A stretch of 64,000 bases of DNA, from contig NC_042507.1 of NCBI RefSeq assembly GCF_003054445.1, positions 1,736,001 to 1,800,000 of the forward strand. The letters are read 5' to 3'. The notes under the pieces are model-generated. The model ran no database searches. It was given only the letters and a program-made list of their open reading frames with translations, and was not told the origin of the DNA. Each line of letters starts with the position of its first letter. Positions within the stretch are counted from its first letter, which is position 1. A program made the translations under genes and the position numbers. This DNA is from Pichia kudriavzevii. Its lineage: Eukaryota > Ascomycota > Pichiomycetes > Pichiales > Pichiaceae. Positions 27,764 to 38,385 of this stretch are shown in pieces.

Positions 27764-30559
27764 CTAGTACAGAATTGTTGGCTCGTAATCTGGCGGATAT
27801 GAATCTTCGGCAAGCTCAACTTTACCCTTTTCGCTCATGATAGCATCGGCGTTGGTGCATAAAACTCCGTTCTGGGCACATAAATCAATCAAATTCTCGC
27901 TGAGGCCTAACTCATCCTTGGCAATCCATAAACCAGCTCTTTTCCTGTCTCTAATCTCGGGTGGTTCATATACAACATCGTCAACAAGCACTTTTGAAAT
28001 AGGCATGCTCCAAAACGCAGGCATGTCATTTTCAAAATTTGAATAAGAGACATACCGTTTAGGATGGATGAACTTGTTGATAGTATCCCTCCAACCATGC
28101 TGATACCCTCCATCTAGATACTCCTCGATTGTGTTCTTCACATTGGCGGCATCTTGTTCAGGTAGAGGTTCACTGGTTTTCTTGTTGTCATATCTCTTGG
28201 TATTATATGGAGGCACATCCGCTATCATGGTGCTTTCATCCTGGAGACTTGAATTGGTACCTTTATTTTCCAATGTGGCTCCCCGAAGACTAGCCTTGGC
28301 GCCGTTATAAGAATCGGTGCTTGAGTCATCCATTTTATCAACTGGAATAGTATTCGGCTCTGCTTCTGGAAATGGATCCACATTGAGCGTGTCTTCAACA
28401 AAAAATTTCTCTCCAACCTCTTTGACTTGCTTTCTACCCATATCTTCTACAGGGTAGTACCCTTCAATTGCACCAATTGGAACCGTGTCCAAAACGGGTT
28501 CGAACAAGTACCTGAAGTATAGATGTGCAGCAACTGTCAATGCCACCCAGACTGCCTCCAACACCACACATGCCCAATTCTTTTGCATTACGAAAAGTGC
28601 AACAAGCGATAACTCACCCAAGTATATACCAACAAAGGTTTCAAACAATGCCAGTGGATAGTTTCTACCTCTATTGTCGGTAGCATGGCCAGAGACATAA
28701 ATGAAAGTATACATCTGAGCAATCACAATCAAAATGAATGCAATGGATGTAAATGCAATGATAATAGGTGCAATGATTGCGTAACATAGCATGATCACGG
28801 TGAATAACCCGAATGTAGCATACATAGTTCCCCAAGAAGGTGCCGATAACGATACCTCCCGGTTCCATTTTTGTCTTGGAGTGGTGTCAAGTATCCGACC
28901 AATCACGTAAGATAGAACTAGCCCCACAACTTGAGCTAGAATACCAGAAGAAACTGACAAACCTTGGAGTAGCAAATATGAGATATAGAAGTTGGAAGCC
29001 GGTGGTAAGTTGTTAGCCAATAGTTGCATTGCACTAGATGGATTGTCAATAATCGAAGTAACAACTGATGAAGCTGCAGAGGTGCAAGTAGTAACAAGAA
29101 AGACTTGGATCACCTGAAAGGCAAAGTACCATTGTTGAGTCCACTGATCCAATTGCTGTTCAGTCATGCAACCACCAATTTTACCCATCCATTTGATAAT
29201 AGGAGGAACCAAGGACATCAAAATAGATAATAAAACAGATGGTAAGATACCGGTGATTATACCCATCAAAACGGAAGGCATATTATTGATGAACCTCAAG
29301 AATGGGACCTTCTCTGTCAAGTAATTAATGTTTGAGATACAACCAACAACTGCAACAGGTATTGCCCAGAATATAATCATAGCAGTCAAAAATGTCACAG
29401 CACCTGTTTTCTTTGACTTTCTAACGGTAAAGCCTGTTCCTACATTGTTCCAGATAACCTCTTTGGGGAAGAAACTCTGAAATTTTCTGGATCTTTTAAA
29501 TTTATCAGAGCTATCGATAGCTTGGTATGCCCTTTGCAATTCTAAAGAAGTTGGAAACTCTAAGAAAACACTACCGACTTTTTCCAGCTCGTTCAAACCA
29601 GAGAGAACTTTTTCTTGGTAAGCATCCAGTGAATCGTTGAACTCCTTTAGTTCTTCAATACCTTCATTGAAAACGTGTTTCTTCTCACCAATAATTGGCT
29701 TGTATCTATAAGTTGGTAGTTTTTTTTCCTTGATATAACTTTCAACTTTATATGACGGTGTTGGGTATTCAACATCCTTCCCTTTTGCTGCTTTTTTATC
29801 CAACTTGTATTTGATTTTGACACATTTACTCATAACTTTAACGAATGCTCCTTCAAGTTTGCCGACTAGTTTAGTTCTCTTTTCGTAAATCTCACTAGCT
29901 TCCTTGGTGTTACGGGTGATTGCAATCCTTTTCACTGCTGGAAAAAGCTGGCGTAATGAACTATCGTTGAGGATTTCTTCAGGGACATTATCAATCAACA
30001 ACACCTTGCTGCTTGGCAAACTCTTGTAGAAAGGTGTACATTCGAGGTTGTGTCTGAATCCAGTGTAATAGACCAACTCCGAATAAATCGTGTAAACAAC
30101 AAATCCAAAGAAGAACCAGGAACAAAACAAGTTGGCAAAAACTCTCCATTTATGGATATTGTTAGAGTAGGAAATTATATCGAATCCGGTTTTGTGGCCT
30201 CCACCTGTAGCATTAACAGAAAACAAAATAGGCCAAATAATCAACCCGGAAATAAAGCCGATTTTCGCCCACAACCACATGTATCTAAGAAAAAAATAGC
30301 CATCAATGCCTGCTTGCTGAATGATAAAACTAGAGGGTTTGGAGAGAAGGTCTGGTAGCCACCCAAATGCCGAGTTTGAAAGTGGTGGGGCCTTCAAATG
30401 ATCAGGCAATAGGCGATTGATTGATCGTGGGCTGTAAACATCGTATTTTCTGTTTTTTAAAAAGATGAAAACTGCAATAAATATTGCAAAGATAATCAAG
30501 TTAAATATAAGCGATGACACAAAGGCCGACGTTGATGAACCTGTTTGGTGATCGGCCAT
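27764..30559 (-). CDS. CSC1/RSN1/PHM7-family multi-span membrane protein
   Basis: 931 aa. This family (DUF221, related to OSCA/TMEM63 osmosensitive channels and yeast Rsn1, Phm7 and Csc1) sits in the plasma membrane or ER. Visible are an N-terminal membrane helix (13-35), two more near 95-115 and 140-165, a cytosolic RNA-recognition-like segment (about 190-360, with LIDNVPEEIL), a 7-8 helix core (about 385-700), and a C-terminal extension that ends in a PHM7-type domain (YSNFENDMPAFWSMPISKVLVDDVVYEPP, broken here as two parts: up to PAFW, then MPISKV onward). Paralogue identity is not resolved: length is close to yeast Rsn1 (953) and Phm7 (991). Confidence 0.88.
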   Translation of the reverse strand: MADHQTGSSTSAFVSSLIFNLIIFAIFIAVFIFLKNRKYDVYSPRSINRLLPDHLKAPPLSNSAFGWLPDLLSKPSSFIIQQAGIDGYFFLRYMWLWAKIGFISGLIIWPILFSVNATGGGHKTGFDIISYSNNIHKWRVFANLFCSWFFFGFVVYTIYSELVYYTGFRHNLECTPFYKSLPSSKVLLIDNVPEEILNDSSLRQLFPAVKRIAITRNTKEASEIYEKRTKLVGKLEGAFVKVMSKCVKIKYKLDKKAAKGKDVEYPTPSYKVESYIKEKKLPTYRYKPIIGEKKHVFNEGIEELKEFNDSLDAYQEKVLSGLNELEKVGSVFLEFPTSLELQRAYQAIDSSDKFKRSRKFQSFFPKEVIWNNVGTGFTVRKSKKTGAVTFLTAMIIFWAIPVAVVGCISNINYLTEKVPFLRFINNMPSVLMGIITGILPSVLLSILMSLVPPIIKWMGKIGGCMTEQQLDQWTQQWYFAFQVIQVFLVTTCTSAASSVVTSIIDNPSSAMQLLANNLPPASNFYISYLLLQGLSVSSGILAQVVGLVLSYVIGRILDTTPRQKWNREVSLSAPSWGTMYATFGLFTVIMLCYAIIAPIIIAFTSIAFILIVIAQMYTFIYVSGHATDNRGRNYPLALFETFVGIYLGELSLVALFVMQKNWACVVLEAVWVALTVAAHLYFRYLFEPVLDTVPIGAIEGYYPVEDMGRKQVKEVGEKFFVEDTLNVDPFPEAEPNTIPVDKMDDSSTDSYNGAKASLRGATLENKGTNSSLQDESTMIADVPPYNTKRYDNKKTSEPLPEQDAANVKNTIEEYLDGGYQHGWRDTINKFIHPKRYVSYSNFENDMPAFWSMPISKVLVDDVVYEPPEIRDRKRAGLWIAKDELGLSENLIDLCAQNGVLCTNADAIMSEKGKVELAEDSYPPDYEPTILY

Positions 30560-32131
30560 TTTGTAATAAATTTATCTTGATCGTAACTAGATGCTGGCTT
30601 CGATTCAAACGATTTAAAGTGAAAGGTATGGGGGGAACAACTGCAGAGACAACTTGGAAAAAAAGAAAACCTCATGGAGTTTAAAAAGAAGAAAAGAAGC
30701 AGAAACAACCATAAATACGAGCTAGTGGGAATGTTTCTATCTGCGGAACGGCGCTAACAGTTTGTACCTTATTTGATTGTTCTTTTTTTTACATAGCCCG
30801 GCATTTTTTCTTCCTTCTTTCCGTTCCCTATTGTCTAGTTGGGCTGTGTCAAAGATGATCATCAGCAAGGAAAGATGGGCTACAATCACCATTGGACAGG
30901 TTATCCTTGCTACACCTCACTGTCTATTCTGAGAGTGGCGTCACCTCTAATACCTAAGAAGTTTTTTTTAGCCTTCCCCCTAAGATAAAAAAAACCTAGA
31001 GGGGACACTACCCAAATAGTGAGACATGCATAAAAGTATTATACTTTTTTGGAGGCTTAGAAGCCCCACAAATCTGACACACACACAAATAGACCGTAAT
31101 ATTAAAGTTGCAACAAAAACACCGTAGGATTCCATATTTCCGCAGGGTTTGCGTATTGTATCTCTCTGTTCATGGACAAAGAATCCAGCCTTCTGAGAAG
31201 TTGTTTGTATTGCATCACCAGTTACTGTCCTTTGCGAGCCAATTTACGAGTGGTGAAACAAAACAGTTCAATGTTTCACCAAGTTATCTTATCAAACTGT
31301 TAAATGGTACATTCATGATGTTTGAGATGTCTAAGGTGCAGTTCGTCCAGGTATTTGCATACCAACCGAACGCAGATCTAGCTATGAAGAATGTAAAATG
31401 CATAATAAAGTTGTATGTATTTCCCACAGAGCGTCTGTTTTCACTGCTTCTATGATGTAGGTGTTCTATTTTTCTACGCTGTATAAATAGTGAATAACTA
31501 TGAATAAAGATCGTGTAACCAACATATGTGTGAGTAAAGACCAACATGTGTCCCATTCGGGCAAACTATGCGATTTCTGGTGGTGTTTATACGCCTTTTT
31601 AGCAAAACAAACAACATCGGCCTTAACTTAATTCTCTCTTTTCTTTACTACAATATCTGAAACATTTTTTCCAATTGCTTTAGCATTCTTTGAAAGAAGA
31701 TTGAAGTTCCCTGATTGACAATGCAGTTAAACACACAATTTTGCAACTTTATTTGAGAATATTAAGCATTAAACATTAAACCAAGTAACTTGCATCTGCT
31801 ACCCATCGATGATAAAAGTCTAAATACTATATAGCTTTCCATGAGTTACGAATAATAAATAATACAGAACGGTATTTTCCTTTTTGTATTGTTTCAAGGA
31901 CAAACAAAATTTCCGAGGGGAAATTTTAAGATTTTATAGATTATACTGGAAAAATAGCACTTTCTTATGCAGGCTTGGTTTGAATAAGTGAAAAAGCCCC
32001 GGATATTGTTAGATTTAAACTAAAACTTGCTCAGCAGTCAATAATATATATGTAAATCACAAAAAAGAGATTTTACAGAACTTCCTTTTTCGGCAGTCTA
32101 GTACCGACTACCTTCCTTTTTAAGCGTTGTT
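30560..32131. other. 1.57 kb intergenic: RSN1-like promoter to tRNA-Cys
   Basis: It contains A/T homopolymer runs and unremarkable sequence. The longest frame (31108-31455, plus, 115 codons) has no recognisable motif and I do not support it as a gene. No LTR ends, target duplications or splice signals were found next to the tRNA gene. Confidence 0.5.
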
Positions 32132-32203
32132 GCACGCGTAGCTCAGTGGTAGAGCAGCAGATTGCAAATCTGTTGGTCGCCGGTTCAAACCCGGCCGCGG
32201 GCT
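32132..32203 (+). tRNA. tRNA-Cys (anticodon GCA)
   Basis: 72 nt, intronless. The cloverleaf reads: acceptor GCACGCG/CGCGGGC, D-arm GCTC-AGTGGTA-GAGC, anticodon stem-loop with TTGCAAA (GCA anticodon), T-arm GCCGG-TTCAAAC-CCGGC, and discriminator T73, which is the universal cysteine identity base. The internal B box GGTTCAAAC is intact, and a T-run terminator begins a few bases downstream (about 32208). The acceptor stem has an A:G mismatch at pair 3:70. The CCA end is not encoded. Confidence 0.95.
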
Positions 32204-32413
32204 CACCTTTTTTCTTCTTTTTTTCATTGATTGAATGAACCTTCTTTTCAGAAAAGTAAAATTGAGGTTGCCTCAACTTTCAACTGAATTTTCATGGACA
32301 CGTAGGTTTTTTGGGGATTTGAATTCAGGTCACATTTAACCCTGTTTTTTTTTTTTTTCTTTAACGGCTCTGCCTGCATACCTGACCTCAAAACCTCAAC
32401 TGTATCCACTACC

Positions 32414-32532
32414 GTATGTTATAGCAAATGAAGATCACCTATTGATGAGTGTGCGGATTTCAATTCCCTTCACATTTGGTTTTTGTTCTCTCAGATTTAC
32501 TAACCTGCGTTGATCTCTTGTGTTTGTTGAAG
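32414..32532 (+). other. Probable 5'-UTR intron of BFR1
   Basis: GTATGT at 32414-32419 and TACTAAC at 32498-32504 are perfect splice signals, and the first AG after the branch site is GAAG ending at 32532, directly before the BFR1 ATG. The intron would be 119 nt. No ATG lies in the sequence just upstream of the 5' site, so it would interrupt only the leader. The AAG acceptor is non-standard, which lowers confidence. Confidence 0.55.
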
Positions 32533-33960
32533 ATGTCTGTTGAAATTCCAGTTATTGAAGCTCCAAAGCCAAGAAAATTTATCAAGAAGCCTGATGTTGA
32601 ACAAAAGAACAAGCAAATCAAGGAATTAGATACTCAAATTAAGAAGATCGAAGCTCAAGTTACTTTACTTTCCTCCCAAATTGAGACCACTGTTACTCCT
32701 AAGGTTGACACTGAAAAGCGTCAAGAACTAACTGCCGAATTGAGAAAGATCATCAACTCTCAAAATGACATCAAGAAGAAGAGAGAATCCATCAACCAAC
32801 AAATCAGATTACTTGACCAATCCATTAAGAAGAAGGTTGGTGAAATCACTTCAAAGACTTCCAAGTATAATTTTAAGACCACCGAAGACATTGACAAGAG
32901 GATCAGAAAGATTGAGTCAGATATTGAGAGTGGTAATCTGATGCTTGTGGAAGAGAAGAAAGCATTGAAGGAAATGTCTTCTTTGAATAAGTTAAAGAAG
33001 GATTTTGCAGGTATCGAACAAATCCAAAAATCCATCGATTCTGACAAGGCAAAGATTGCAGAATTGAAGGCTTCTCTTTCCACCGTTTCCAACAAGGAGG
33101 CTCAAGCTAAGTTTGAAGAAATCACCAACCAGTTGAACGAGTTGACCGAGAAGAATAAGGGTATTCAAGCGAAGAGAGATGAATTATTTGGTAAGAGAAG
33201 AGTTTTGCAAAATGAGAAATACGAATTACTCAAGCAAATAAGAAAAATCAGAGATGACTTTGACGCAAAGTTCAAGAAGTTCAAGGCAGACATGGACAAC
33301 GAAAGAAAGAAAAGAGAAGAAGAGGAAAAGGCGTACAGATTGTACATTGAAAGAAACGATCTTATGGATGAAATTAAAGAAATCGAGTCGTCTGCTTCAA
33401 CTGCTTCCAACGAGTTGGTTGACCAAATCAAGGCAGCAATTGTTGCATTGGATCCCGAATTCAAGTTTGATGATGAAACTAGTGCTTTGGATGCATTAGA
33501 GTCAACCACTACTTCTTCCCAACCTGCGAAGTCAGTCGAGGCACCTCAACTCGACGAGTCTCTGGTCATTAAGAAAGAAGAAGTTGCATTTGTATCTGGT
33601 TCTACTAAGGGCAAGAAGAGTAAGAAAAACAACAACAAGAAACAAAACAAGATTGTTGATCCTTCTGTCATTACCAAATTGACATATGTTGGTGCAACCA
33701 TTCCTGCATCTAAGGACGAATATCCAAAGGTTATTGACGAGCTTAAGGCCAAATTAGAAACTGCAAAGAAGGAACAAGGAGAGGCAGCAGAGAAAGCCAA
33801 GGCTGAAGCAGCAGAAAAGATCACAAAGATTAAGGAACAAATTTCTGGCTTAGAGAAGGAGATCCTCCAAGAACTAGAAAAAGAGAAGGAAAGACAAGCA
33901 GCAAAGAGAGAAAATGCATCCAAGGAGACCGAAGAAGCTGAAAAAGTCGAAGAAGCTTAA
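32533..33960 (+). CDS. BFR1: Bfr1-type mRNP/polysome-associated coiled-coil protein
   Basis: 475 aa from ATG 32533; the longer frame from 32449 begins at a GTG and runs through the probable leader intron. Bfr1 associates with ER-bound polysomes and mRNPs with Scp160 and suppresses brefeldin A sensitivity. The opening MSVEIPVIEAPKPRKFIKKP and almost continuous Lys/Glu-rich coiled coil (20-320) match yeast Bfr1 (470 aa). A short Lys/Asn-rich block (KGKKSKKNNNKKQNK, about 385-400) is followed by a conserved segment (KLTYVGATIPASKDEYPKVIDELKAK, split here: KLTYVGATIP then ASKDEYPKVI), and a final coiled coil rich in Ala/Glu/Lys. Codon bias is strong, fitting high expression. Confidence 0.92.
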   Translation: MSVEIPVIEAPKPRKFIKKPDVEQKNKQIKELDTQIKKIEAQVTLLSSQIETTVTPKVDTEKRQELTAELRKIINSQNDIKKKRESINQQIRLLDQSIKKKVGEITSKTSKYNFKTTEDIDKRIRKIESDIESGNLMLVEEKKALKEMSSLNKLKKDFAGIEQIQKSIDSDKAKIAELKASLSTVSNKEAQAKFEEITNQLNELTEKNKGIQAKRDELFGKRRVLQNEKYELLKQIRKIRDDFDAKFKKFKADMDNERKKREEEEKAYRLYIERNDLMDEIKEIESSASTASNELVDQIKAAIVALDPEFKFDDETSALDALESTTTSSQPAKSVEAPQLDESLVIKKEEVAFVSGSTKGKKSKKNNNKKQNKIVDPSVITKLTYVGATIPASKDEYPKVIDELKAKLETAKKEQGEAAEKAKAEAAEKITKIKEQISGLEKEILQELEKEKERQAAKRENASKETEEAEKVEEA

Positions 33961-34164
33961 GTGTTTCTTTGTACACCCTTATGTAAATAGATGTCTATTT
34001 CCCTTTTAATCAACTTTTTAGATTGAGTGTATAAAATAACAAAATACAAAATAGAGAGAACGGAAAGAGAACGGGCTAAAAAACAACAGAAAGGAATTTA
34101 CTGGAATTACATGGTAGGTAAAACCGATTTTTGTTTACTTGTATAAAATCTATAAAATGTTCAA

Positions 34165-35367
34165 TCAAGCCTTCACTTCATCCAGAAGCTTTTTCGAAAC
34201 AAACTTTTCGTCACCAATTTCAATCTCCCTGTCAACACCAACATTTCTCTTTCTCTTTCTAATAACATTTTCGATATATGCCTCGCCGGCCTTGTAAGAC
34301 GATCTCACCAAAGGTCCAGAGGCACAATAGAGGAAGCCTAGATCTAGAGCAACGTCTCTCCAATAGTCGAACTTCTCAGGCTTGACATATTCAACAACTT
34401 TCATATGCCTCTTGGTAGGTCTCATGTACTGGCCAAATGTGACGACATCGACCTTGATTTCCCGCAATTCCTTCAGGGTTTGTAGAACTTGTTCATCGCT
34501 TTCGCCAAAACCCAACATAATGGAGGTTTTCGTTAGGATATGATCATTGTTTAGCTTGGCGTTCTCCAAAACCGACAGCGACTGTCTGTATGTGGCCCTC
34601 CTGTCACGGACATGGGGGGTCAACGCTTCAACCGTCTCAATGTTGTGGGCAAAGACATCCAATGGAGAATTTGCCAACGTCTGGACATGTTCCAGATCCC
34701 CTCTGAAATCCCCACTTAAGACTTCGACTAGAGTCTTTGGGGCCTTCTCCTTTATTAATCTGACAGTCTCGGCCAAATGTGCAGACCCGCCATCCGGCAA
34801 GTCATCTCTGTCAACAGTGGTCAGAACAACATACCCCAACTCCCACCTGGATATAGCTTCGGCAGTGTTTGACGGTTCATGCGGATCCAAAGGCCCTGGG
34901 TTTCTATTTGTTTGAACACTACAGAATCTACAGCCTCTAGTGCATGTATTACCCATTAACATGATGGTTGCCGTTGCTTCTGATTTTTTACCCCCCCAAC
35001 ATTCACCAATATTCGGACACTTTGCCTCCTCACAGACAGTTGCAAGCTTCAAATCTCTAACGTCCTTTTTGACCTTGTGAAACGACTTACCCTTTGGAAT
35101 AGGGACCCTCAACCACTCGGGCAATCTCGCATTGGGGTCCTTACGAGCCGCCTCAAGGGGATCAACAATCATATCCTTGGCACGTCCGCTGATGAAGTCC
35201 TCAAACGATGGGCCTTTGTTGAGTTCGTCGGAAAACTGAGTAGGCCTTCTTCGACGTGTAACTATTTGTGGTTGTCCATGATATAATGTTGGTAACGTGT
35301 GGAACCGTCTGCTAGAGGGGAACAGGCCCCTAAGAGTCTTGTTGGTGATGGACATGTGTGTATGCAT
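34165..35367 (-). CDS. LIP5: Lipoyl synthase, mitochondrial
   Basis: 400 aa (yeast 414). This radical-SAM enzyme inserts two sulfurs into octanoyl groups on PDH, KGDH and glycine cleavage proteins. Auxiliary cluster cysteines are C112, C117 and C123 in [12 protein letters not shown]; the radical SAM cluster is C142, C146 and C149 in CTRGCRFC; and the C-terminal serine motif is RSSYKAGE. The N-terminus is basic and hydroxylated ([18 protein letters not shown]), consistent with a matrix presequence. M1 or M5 may start the protein. Convergent with BFR1 (204 bp between stops). Confidence 0.97.
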   Translation of the reverse strand: MHTHMSITNKTLRGLFPSSRRFHTLPTLYHGQPQIVTRRRRPTQFSDELNKGPSFEDFISGRAKDMIVDPLEAARKDPNARLPEWLRVPIPKGKSFHKVKKDVRDLKLATVCEEAKCPNIGECWGGKKSEATATIMLMGNTCTRGCRFCSVQTNRNPGPLDPHEPSNTAEAISRWELGYVVLTTVDRDDLPDGGSAHLAETVRLIKEKAPKTLVEVLSGDFRGDLEHVQTLANSPLDVFAHNIETVEALTPHVRDRRATYRQSLSVLENAKLNNDHILTKTSIMLGFGESDEQVLQTLKELREIKVDVVTFGQYMRPTKRHMKVVEYVKPEKFDYWRDVALDLGFLYCASGPLVRSSYKAGEAYIENVIRKRKRNVGVDREIEIGDEKFVSKKLLDEVKA

Positions 35368-35847
35368 TGCCGCACTGGAGCCAAGAATGGTTTGGTAAAA
35401 ACAGCTTAGATCTATTTACCACTTTTGAATGGAGAAACTTTTAAGAGTTATTCCTTGGTGTACACAGATGGGTCTGTTACTAATGGTTCTGTGGAGATTC
35501 ATGCACCAGCTAAAAAAAAAATCCTAAAAGGCAGAGAGCGGTCCCTCACTGAAAGAGCGGAGGCGGAGACGAAAAAAAAAAAGGAGTAGGAAAATTGGAG
35601 GAGTCGATAAATGTCGGACACAAGGAAGGAGTCAGAAGAAATGCAATTTTGGAATAACAAGATGACTCTTACTACCCGAAAGGCAGAGTCAAGATTGGTT
35701 TGACTCCTTCTTTTGTTAAATTTGGATAGACAAGAACAAAGTGGAGAAAAAAAGGTCAACAGCTGACAATTACATACAAAGTCTGCCTAGAAAAGAGTAC
35801 ACAGGTGTAAGTTATAAATTAGATCAAGAGACAACAATTATAGTCAA
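35368..35847. other. Intergenic: LIP5 promoter and PBS2 3' flank
   Basis: 480 bp with two A-runs (about 35512-35522 and 35571-35583). No open frame looks coding and no RNA gene was recognised. Confidence 0.5.
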
Positions 35848-38385
35848 TCATACGGGCATCCCACTGTGGAGTGCCGGAACGACTCGTTGGGATTTATTGC
35901 GGGACTCCTGGTGGTTCTTTTGTGCGTTCTCCACAAATCCACTTAGAATCCGTTCACCTTCTTCGTCAGGGTACATCTGTAACCATCTATGCGATAGTAG
36001 TTGGTCGTAAGTGGGGCGTTTGTCTGGGTTTTTATTGAGACACTGGCGTACAAAGTCCCTGGCCTCCTCTGAATAGCTGCCGGGTTCCAATTCAGGAACC
36101 TCACCGTCAACAATTGCACTCAACTGAGAGAAGACGTTGTTGTAAGTTTCTGGTGGGTATGGATAGGAGCCTTTAGAGATCTCCAAAATCGATAGACCCA
36201 AAGACCACACGTCCGATTGCACGCTGTAAGTCTCGGCATTTTGGTTGGTGTGTTTGATCCTCTCGGGAGCCATATAACTCTGGCAACCGATATTTGTCCT
36301 AGCCAGAGAGGCAATCAAATTACCAGATACTCCAAAGTCACACAATTTGACAACACCGTTTTTGTTGACCAACATGTTAGTAGGCTTAACGTCTCTATGG
36401 ATGACATTGTGTTCCTCCTTCAACACCCTCAAACCAGTAACAACTCTTTTGGTGATATAAGCCAAAGAGATTTCAGGAATTCCTGATCCATAGATCTTGT
36501 CGAGAGATCCTCCTTCCATAAACTCCATGCACATGTAAACGGCACCTTCGACAAAGAAGGCTCCATAAAATTCCACAATACAATCAGTATTACAGGAATG
36601 TAGGACTTCGAGTTCCATTAGAATCTGTCGAAACTTTGCGTCATCCAACTCCAAGCGCACTTCTTTCATAGCCATCACAATGCCCGTTGGTTTGTGCAAC
36701 ACCTTGAAAACTACACCATAGTTACCATGACCCAATTCTTCCAAGATATCAAGATCGTCCATCGAGATGTGGAAGGAAGACCCATTTGAGAAATCAATAC
36801 CTTTAGAATGAAGGGAGGCTTTTCCCGAGAAGTTCAACGAACCCGACTTAATATCAATGTATTTGGCAAATGGAGTGAATCCAGTTTCCCTATTTAATGA
36901 CTTGCTCAACTTTGGTTTAGTATTATTAATACTGCTACTATTATTAACATTCATAGCAGTATTACTGCTTTTATTGTTTGCATTCAAATTTAAACTATTC
37001 AGGTTGAGGTTCATTGGATTTCTACGAGCAGCAGGACGAGCATTGTCTCTCAACCTATCCATGTTTGAACGGTTGTTGATGTTAATGTTTTTCATTTTGT
37101 TCTTTAGATGATCAACTGTGAAAGGTTTCGGATCCAAAGAGTCGATAGATTCTGAGGATGATGTGGATATAAGTTTGGGCTTCTCTGAGGAAGGATTTGG
37201 TTTATTTTCTACAGACCCCGTAGAACCATCCAAAGAGCTCAAATTGAGCTTCATACCTCTCCTCTGAGACAACGGGATTTTAGATTTCAACTTAGTGGAA
37301 GATACGTTACCTGCAGATAATGTGTGAGTGGAAGATAAACTCTTGCTCTTAAGGATATTTTCGGCGTTTTGTAGAAAAGGAGGGGTATCTGTGTTGAGAG
37401 TTGCACCACTAGAATCTTGAGAAGTTTCGGTTGGTGGGGTAGACGTAGGTAGGGGAGGTAATGAGCTTTGAGGAGGCTGGAAACTACCTAGAGATTCGAC
37501 ACTTGACGAGCTGGAATGAGACTGATGGACTCTGGATAAATAGGAAAGCGATTTATTTAATGGATATAGCGCTGGAAGAGCCTGCTGCTGCTGCTGCTGC
37601 TGTTGTTGTTGTTGATTCTGGTCCAGATCATGCTGTTTATTTTGTTGAGGTGAGTGTTGTCCGTGTGATATCTGATGCACTAGCGAGCTTTGTTGTTGAT
37701 CGTCCTGTGTTTGCTGTTGCTGTTTATGTTGCTTAACAGGTGAGTAATCAAGCCTATCGCCATCATCAGAAACAGTGGTACTTGAATTTGTGGAATTCTG
37801 TTTGTTAAGTCTGAATGAAGTTCTTCTTATTATGCCATCATCGTTAAGATTTTGCTGGGTATTAAAACTGTTGGATTTGCTATTGTTGACCCTGAAACTG
37901 GTCCTTCTGGATAACGCTTCTCTTTCGTCGTTAGCAGAGAGAACTGGAGAGTCAAAGGGAACAGAATTGACACTCACAGGAGTTGAAGGTGAACCCATAC
38001 ACGATTGGGACTGTACCACGCTATTTTTCAACACCGTATTGAGTGATAAATTGTCCATTTCTCTAACATTGTTGCCATTATAGATATTAACATCATTGTT
38101 ATTATTATTATTATTATTAGAATTATTATCGTTATTAATGATTTTTGAATTGTTAAACGTACTGGCATTTAAAGTACCACCATCAATAACTGCAGTGTCA
38201 TCATCGGACATCTCAGAATTCTCATGTGACCCAACATGTTTCGACTGTTCCATTTGCTGTTTCCGTTTTGCCTGGAAGGCCATCAACTTTGCCTGCACAC
38301 CCGGATTCATGCTCATGTTTCTGACTCCCTTGGACGCCGACGACGACCTGGACAAGTTGCCCATGTTCTCACCGGAATTTGCCAT
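35848..38385 (-). CDS. PBS2: MAP kinase kinase of the osmolarity (HOG) pathway
   Basis: 845 aa. Pbs2 phosphorylates Hog1 and acts as a scaffold. The C-terminal kinase domain (about 545-810) has the P-loop GHGNYGVV (552-559), Lys574, HRD with D665, DFG (683-685) and activation-loop Ser693 and Thr697 in SLARTNIGCQSYMAPE. This segment is nearly identical to yeast Pbs2, as is the end VPALHSG. The long N-terminal region is low-complexity: an Asn run (87-97), an uninterrupted run of 11 Gln (258-268) and an LPPLPTSTPP stretch (309-318) that could be the Sho1 SH3 ligand (yeast KPLPPLP). Longer than yeast Pbs2 (668), entirely in the N-terminal half. Confidence 0.95.
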   Translation of the reverse strand: MANSGENMGNLSRSSSASKGVRNMSMNPGVQAKLMAFQAKRKQQMEQSKHVGSHENSEMSDDDTAVIDGGTLNASTFNNSKIINNDNNSNNNNNNNNDVNIYNGNNVREMDNLSLNTVLKNSVVQSQSCMGSPSTPVSVNSVPFDSPVLSANDEREALSRRTSFRVNNSKSNSFNTQQNLNDDGIIRRTSFRLNKQNSTNSSTTVSDDGDRLDYSPVKQHKQQQQTQDDQQQSSLVHQISHGQHSPQQNKQHDLDQNQQQQQQQQQQQALPALYPLNKSLSYLSRVHQSHSSSSSVESLGSFQPPQSSLPPLPTSTPPTETSQDSSGATLNTDTPPFLQNAENILKSKSLSSTHTLSAGNVSSTKLKSKIPLSQRRGMKLNLSSLDGSTGSVENKPNPSSEKPKLISTSSSESIDSLDPKPFTVDHLKNKMKNININNRSNMDRLRDNARPAARRNPMNLNLNSLNLNANNKSSNTAMNVNNSSSINNTKPKLSKSLNRETGFTPFAKYIDIKSGSLNFSGKASLHSKGIDFSNGSSFHISMDDLDILEELGHGNYGVVFKVLHKPTGIVMAMKEVRLELDDAKFRQILMELEVLHSCNTDCIVEFYGAFFVEGAVYMCMEFMEGGSLDKIYGSGIPEISLAYITKRVVTGLRVLKEEHNVIHRDVKPTNMLVNKNGVVKLCDFGVSGNLIASLARTNIGCQSYMAPERIKHTNQNAETYSVQSDVWSLGLSILEISKGSYPYPPETYNNVFSQLSAIVDGEVPELEPGSYSEEARDFVRQCLNKNPDKRPTYDQLLSHRWLQMYPDEEGERILSGFVENAQKNHQESRNKSQRVVPALHSGMPV

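Noticed and set aside
31108-31455. 115-codon frame upstream of tRNA-Cys
   Set aside because: No recognisable domain, weak composition, and no supporting promoter or splice signals; left as unsupported.
30560-32131. Possible solo LTR beside tRNA-Cys
   Set aside because: tRNA genes are common retroelement targets in yeasts, but no matched TG...CA ends or target duplication could be found.
32073-32276. Minus-strand 67-codon frame with GFEPATNRFAICCSTTEL
   Set aside because: It is the antisense translation of the tRNA-Cys gene, a well-known artefact in protein databases.
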